DNA of 64,000 bases, taken from Flavobacterium notoginsengisoli (GTDB lineage Bacteria > Bacteroidota > Bacteroidia > Flavobacteriales > Flavobacteriaceae). The stretch spans positions 496,001 through 560,000 of the forward strand of contig NZ_JACHLB010000001.1 in assembly GCF_014207905.1 (NCBI RefSeq), in the 5' to 3' direction. The translations under genes were made by a program, and so were the position numbers. The notes beneath the pieces were generated by a model. It was not told the origin of the DNA, made no database searches, and saw only the letters and a program-made list of their open reading frames with translations. This document shows, piece after piece, positions 60,649 to 64,000 of this stretch. Every line of letters begins with the position of its first letter. Positions within the stretch are counted from its first letter, which is position 1.

Positions 60649-63600
60649 TTTGTATTAAAGTATTCTTGAACTTTTTGATTAAAATTCGAGCGCAAAGGTA
60701 GTGATTGTCTGTTTAATATCTCCACACTGTTTAAATATTCCAATAGTGAACTCGGTAAAGCATTTGATCTATTAGTAAATTCTGCCTTATTCGTTTCAGA
60801 TTGTCTTTGTGTATCCTGACCTTGTTGCTGAACTGCATTGTTTAACTTCCATAATTCTTGTTGGATATTTAGAATACGTTGCAGGTTCTCATTCTTAAAT
60901 CCTTTATTCAAAATCTGCTTTTCAGATTGTTTCATCTGATCAATAATAGATCTGCCTTGGGCATCTAAACCTTTCTTAGCTAACTCTTTTTGTAACGCTT
61001 CACGAAGCTTAACTTGCTCTTTGTAAATTTCCATTATTGCTTCAGCATCGCCTTCTCCATCTTCTCCTTCATTAGCGTTCTTCTCCCCTTTTCCATTCTT
61101 TCCGTCTTTACCTGAAGTGCCTTTATCACTGCTTTTATTTCCTTGGCCTTCCTTGCCTTGGCCATCTTTGCCTTGTCCGTTTTGTCCTTGTCCAGACTTT
61201 CCATCTTTACCTTCACCAGGTTTATCTCCGAGTTGCTGTCCAGGTTTCATTCCTTCTTTCATCTTGTCTGCAAGACCTTTTTGTTTCTGAATAATATCTG
61301 GTAATTGCATTCCTTGGCCGTCTCCAGGTTTTGGTTTTCCTGCTCCCGGTTTAGGCATAGACATCTGCATATTGTTCAATAAATCACTTAAGAAATCGGC
61401 TAACTTATTAGCAGATGAAACTGCATATTGTTGGTGTGAAACTCCTCTAGGAATCTGAACATCGGTTAAAGTTTCTATAGCTTTGTCCATGTTGTACTGA
61501 ACATTTCCAATCTCTTTGGTGACATCTTCAGCTACCTTTGGATTACGTAATGAAAGTGCAAACAAACTATCATCAACATGTCGGAACTGCTGTTTCAAAT
61601 TCTGCTGAATCTTGATGTTTTTTGTGAATGCAGAAGAACCTAATTTCATTGCTTTAAACTGTTTCATCACATCTTCTTGTGATAAAGAATATGCTAAAAG
61701 GTTATCCAGAATCTGACGAAGCATTGCTACATCTTCTTCTAATTGTTCCTGTTCACCACCTTCCATTTCACTTTGCATTTCCTGAGCCATAGACTTCATT
61801 TTCTTTGCAGCGCTTTTCTGTTTTGGTTTAGCTCCAGATGTATTCTTTTTGCTCAATTCTTCAGAAGCTTTATTCAAATCATTGTCTACATCTTTCTCTT
61901 TTGAAGCATCAGACGGAATATCTAAAGGTTTCTTTAGCGTCTTATTTTCTTCTTTCAAGTCTTTTAAATCTTCTTGAATTTTATCAAAAGATTTATTGAT
62001 TTCATCTTGCTTCTCTTTAGTATTTTCTTTCTCTTTATTTGATAACTGTTCCTGTTGTTCTGACAGTTTATTTAATTTCTCTGCAACCTGTTCTGCTTTC
62101 TTTGAAACATAAAAACGTTTGGTTAGCTCCACCAATTGTTCTAAATTACGAGATTGGTTTTTACTGATTTGTTTGAACTTTTCCATCTTATCAAACAGTT
62201 CTTCACTGTTTAATTTGTCGTTTAAGTTCTTCAATTCGTCTAATAATTTCTGATTCTTTTCTAAATCTTTCTGTGCATTATCTAAACGCTTTTGTAAATC
62301 TTCAGCCGTTTTATCTTTCTTATCCTCTTTAAACTTGTCCAGATTCTTATTCATTTTCTCAGAAAACTGTTTCATCATTTCGTCTTGTTGTTTCTGACGT
62401 TTGATAAAATCATTGATCTTCTGCTGATCTTTAAACTCTAAATTATCTTTTTCTTTTCCTGTATTCTGAAGCTTATCCATTTCTGAAATCTGCTTCGTTT
62501 GGTTCTTCAAAGATTTAGATAAACTATTAATGTTTTGATTTTGCTGTTGCAATTCCTGATCCTGAATTTCATCTGTTGTAGCTACACGATCTGAAAACGT
62601 AGAAGACTTTGTAGACTTAAATCCGTGCGGAGCATCATTATCAAAAACCTCAAAATAGTACTCGTATGAAACTCCTTCTTCTACCAGAAGGTTACTTGGA
62701 AAATTAAAAACAAACTGATCAAATACTCCAGACTTTACCGGAATGTTTCCACGCTTAGCAGACTGTGGTTTGTTACGTTCGTAGTATACAATTTGTAATT
62801 TCGAAAGTCCGTAATCGTCACCTAATCTACCCAAGATATAGTTCTTATCCAGCTTCAAACTGTCTGGTGCTGGGCCAACATTAATGCTTGGAAACTGATC
62901 TTTGATTACAGACAGCTGATAATCCAGTTTTTCGTAGTTTCTAACCTTATCATTAGACGTAAGTATTTGATATTCGGTATTTTGACTTATATTTTTAGCT
63001 AATTTGAACTCATTTTCTACCTTATTAAACTTAAATACCTCGTTATCTCTTTTCCATACTACTTCTTGCGTAGATTTGGTGTTCATTCTCCAAGTTACAG
63101 TTGTTCCTTCAGGTACAATTGTGTTTCCTGTTCCTTGAATTGTTTCTGATTTTTTCTTTAGATAAGAAGGAAAATTTAAAACCATTTCGAAGTTAGCAAT
63201 TGACGGAACTGTGATAACTTTCAATTCATATTCTTCTGAAACAACCGAATTTCCTTCAAAAGAAAATTGAATATTTTCTACAGGTTTTTCAATTTTAAAT
63301 TCAAACTTTCCAGGTTGAGAAGATTCCATAAAATAACTTTCATCACCAATATGAATCATCACATTTTCTGGAACAACGTTTCCAACAGATTCCATTTTAA
63401 TCACGAAATCTTTGTTTTGTTCTGCTTGCAAATTAGAATTCAAAACCACAAATTTGAAAGGAGCTGGTGGTAAAAATGCAGAATTGAAATGCACTACTCT
63501 ATTCAAACTTTGCGAGATGATATTGCTATTTCCAGAAATATAAAACACAGCAAAAAGCAAAATTGGAACTAAAGCTAATGGCAAATACTTTTTATTAGCT

Positions 63601-64000
63601 TTAAAATTGATCGCATTTCCAAATGGAATTGGCTGTAAAGAATTTGCTTTTTGTTCAATCGAAGCCAAAACCAATTCTGAACTTTCAGCATTATTTTCAG
63701 ATGACAATTGTAAAAAGTTAGTCAGCTTATCGCTCACTTCTGTAAAATGACTTCCAATAATTTTTGAAGCCTGAGCATAATCAATTCCTTTTTGAAGTTT
63801 GAATAACTTAAACAATGGAAAAAGAATTAAACGGACTAAAAGGAAAACTTCAACTCCGACAAATAACCAAAATAGAAAAGTTCTTCCTAAAGGTTTTAGC
63901 CAAAGAAAGTACTCTACAAAAAGCGTAAATAGAAAATATAATAAACCAAAACCGGTAAAAAGTAATATCCCTTTTATCAGTTCGTTGGTATAATATTTCT
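60645..64000 (-). CDS. DUF4175 family membrane protein (truncated by the window edge)
   Basis: The frame stays open to the right edge, so the true start lies beyond 64000. A TTG at 63813-63815 is an internal Leu, not the start. Visible from the edge: two transmembrane helices (ILLFTGFGLLYFLFTLF and FWLFVGVEVFLLVRLILFPL), a third (ALVPILLFAVFYISG), an extracytoplasmic beta-rich part, then a very long Lys/Glu/Gln helical region (about 61700-62560). A Gly/Lys/Gln low-complexity stretch follows (about 61045-61330). DUF4175 proteins are large Bacteroidota envelope proteins of unknown role. Coupled to ybeY. Confidence 0.85.
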   Translation of the reverse strand, partial: KYYTNELIKGILLFTGFGLLYFLFTLFVEYFLWLKPLGRTFLFWLFVGVEVFLLVRLILFPLFKLFKLQKGIDYAQASKIIGSHFTEVSDKLTNFLQLSSENNAESSELVLASIEQKANSLQPIPFGNAINFKANKKYLPLALVPILLFAVFYISGNSNIISQSLNRVVHFNSAFLPPAPFKFVVLNSNLQAEQNKDFVIKMESVGNVVPENVMIHIGDESYFMESSQPGKFEFKIEKPVENIQFSFEGNSVVSEEYELKVITVPSIANFEMVLNFPSYLKKKSETIQGTGNTIVPEGTTVTWRMNTKSTQEVVWKRDNEVFKFNKVENEFKLAKNISQNTEYQILTSNDKVRNYEKLDYQLSVIKDQFPSINVGPAPDSLKLDKNYILGRLGDDYGLSKLQIVYYERNKPQSAKRGNIPVKSGVFDQFVFNFPSNLLVEEGVSYEYYFEVFDNDAPHGFKSTKSSTFSDRVATTDEIQDQELQQQNQNINSLSKSLKNQTKQISEMDKLQNTGKEKDNLEFKDQQKINDFIKRQKQQDEMMKQFSEKMNKNLDKFKEDKKDKTAEDLQKRLDNAQKDLEKNQKLLDELKNLNDKLNSEELFDKMEKFKQISKNQSRNLEQLVELTKRFYVSKKAEQVAEKLNKLSEQQEQLSNKEKENTKEKQDEINKSFDKIQEDLKDLKEENKTLKKPLDIPSDASKEKDVDNDLNKASEELSKKNTSGAKPKQKSAAKKMKSMAQEMQSEMEGGEQEQLEEDVAMLRQILDNLLAYSLSQEDVMKQFKAMKLGSSAFTKNIKIQQNLKQQFRHVDDSLFALSLRNPKVAEDVTKEIGNVQYNMDKAIETLTDVQIPRGVSHQQYAVSSANKLADFLSDLLNNMQMSMPKPGAGKPKPGDGQGMQLPDIIQKQKGLADKMKEGMKPGQQLGDKPGEGKDGKSGQGQNGQGKDGQGKEGQGNKSSDKGTSGKDGKNGKGEKNANEGEDGEGDAEAIMEIYKEQVKLREALQKELAKKGLDAQGRSIIDQMKQSEKQILNKGFKNENLQRILNIQQELWKLNNAVQQQGQDTQRQSETNKAEFTNRSNALPSSLLEYLNSVEILNRQSLPLRSNFNQKVQEYFNTK

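Noticed and set aside
63813..63815. TTG as start of the DUF4175 gene
   Set aside because: The frame continues without stop to the window edge and codes two membrane helices expected for the family, so the start lies outside.

Overview
The window looks like a chromosomal segment of a gliding Flavobacterium (Bacteroidota). It is AT-rich, start codons lack Shine-Dalgarno sequences, and several promoters fit the Bacteroidota pattern TTG-N17-20-TAnnTTTG. Family-specific genes include SprB/SprF-type gliding and type IX secretion genes, HU-CCDC81/SPOR, DUF4175 and DUF4837. No rRNA, tRNA, CRISPR array, insertion sequence or prophage was seen. Most genes are housekeeping.

Left part (1-17 kb): a tiny membrane protein, an HD phosphohydrolase, a PlsC-desaturase lipid pair, and an rnpA / DUF4349 lipoprotein / S41 protease / double-OmpA gene string. 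Then come an ElaA acetyltransferase, two lipoproteins (DUF1579, DUF4837), a LysM lytic transglycosylase, pgk, a three-gene set (exported intradiol dioxygenase, pirin, unknown) and a LytS/LytTR two-component pair.

Centre (17-43 kb): one minus-strand block of seven genes, about 25.6 kb, read from a good promoter at 42.7 kb. In order it encodes two exported proteins (one a beta-helix), a small exported protein, SprC-like, SprD-like, a giant 5430-residue SprB-like adhesin and SprF. The order matches the gliding adhesin operon of F. johnsoniae as I recall it. SprB would be the moving surface adhesin, SprF its PorP-type secretion partner. The SprD-like protein joins a PorP-like barrel to about 790 residues of Ala/Lys/Asp/Glu helix and a SPOR-like tail.

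Right part (43-64 kb): holB, DoxX, thioesterase, recA, a second PlsC, trpS, dprA, an HU/SPOR protein, a PIF1-type helicase, a Skp-like lipoprotein, a methyltransferase, a GNAT enzyme, mnmG, ybeY and a DUF4175 gene running off the edge. Between mnmG and ybeY lies a dense cluster of parS-like palindromes, one of them coding the last residues of YbeY, which suggests an origin-proximal centromere. Non-coding DNA holds the other surprises: two copies of a nested palindromic element with compensatory base changes, two matched ECF-type promoter motifs in front of very short transcription units after recA, and several families of short intergenic repeats.
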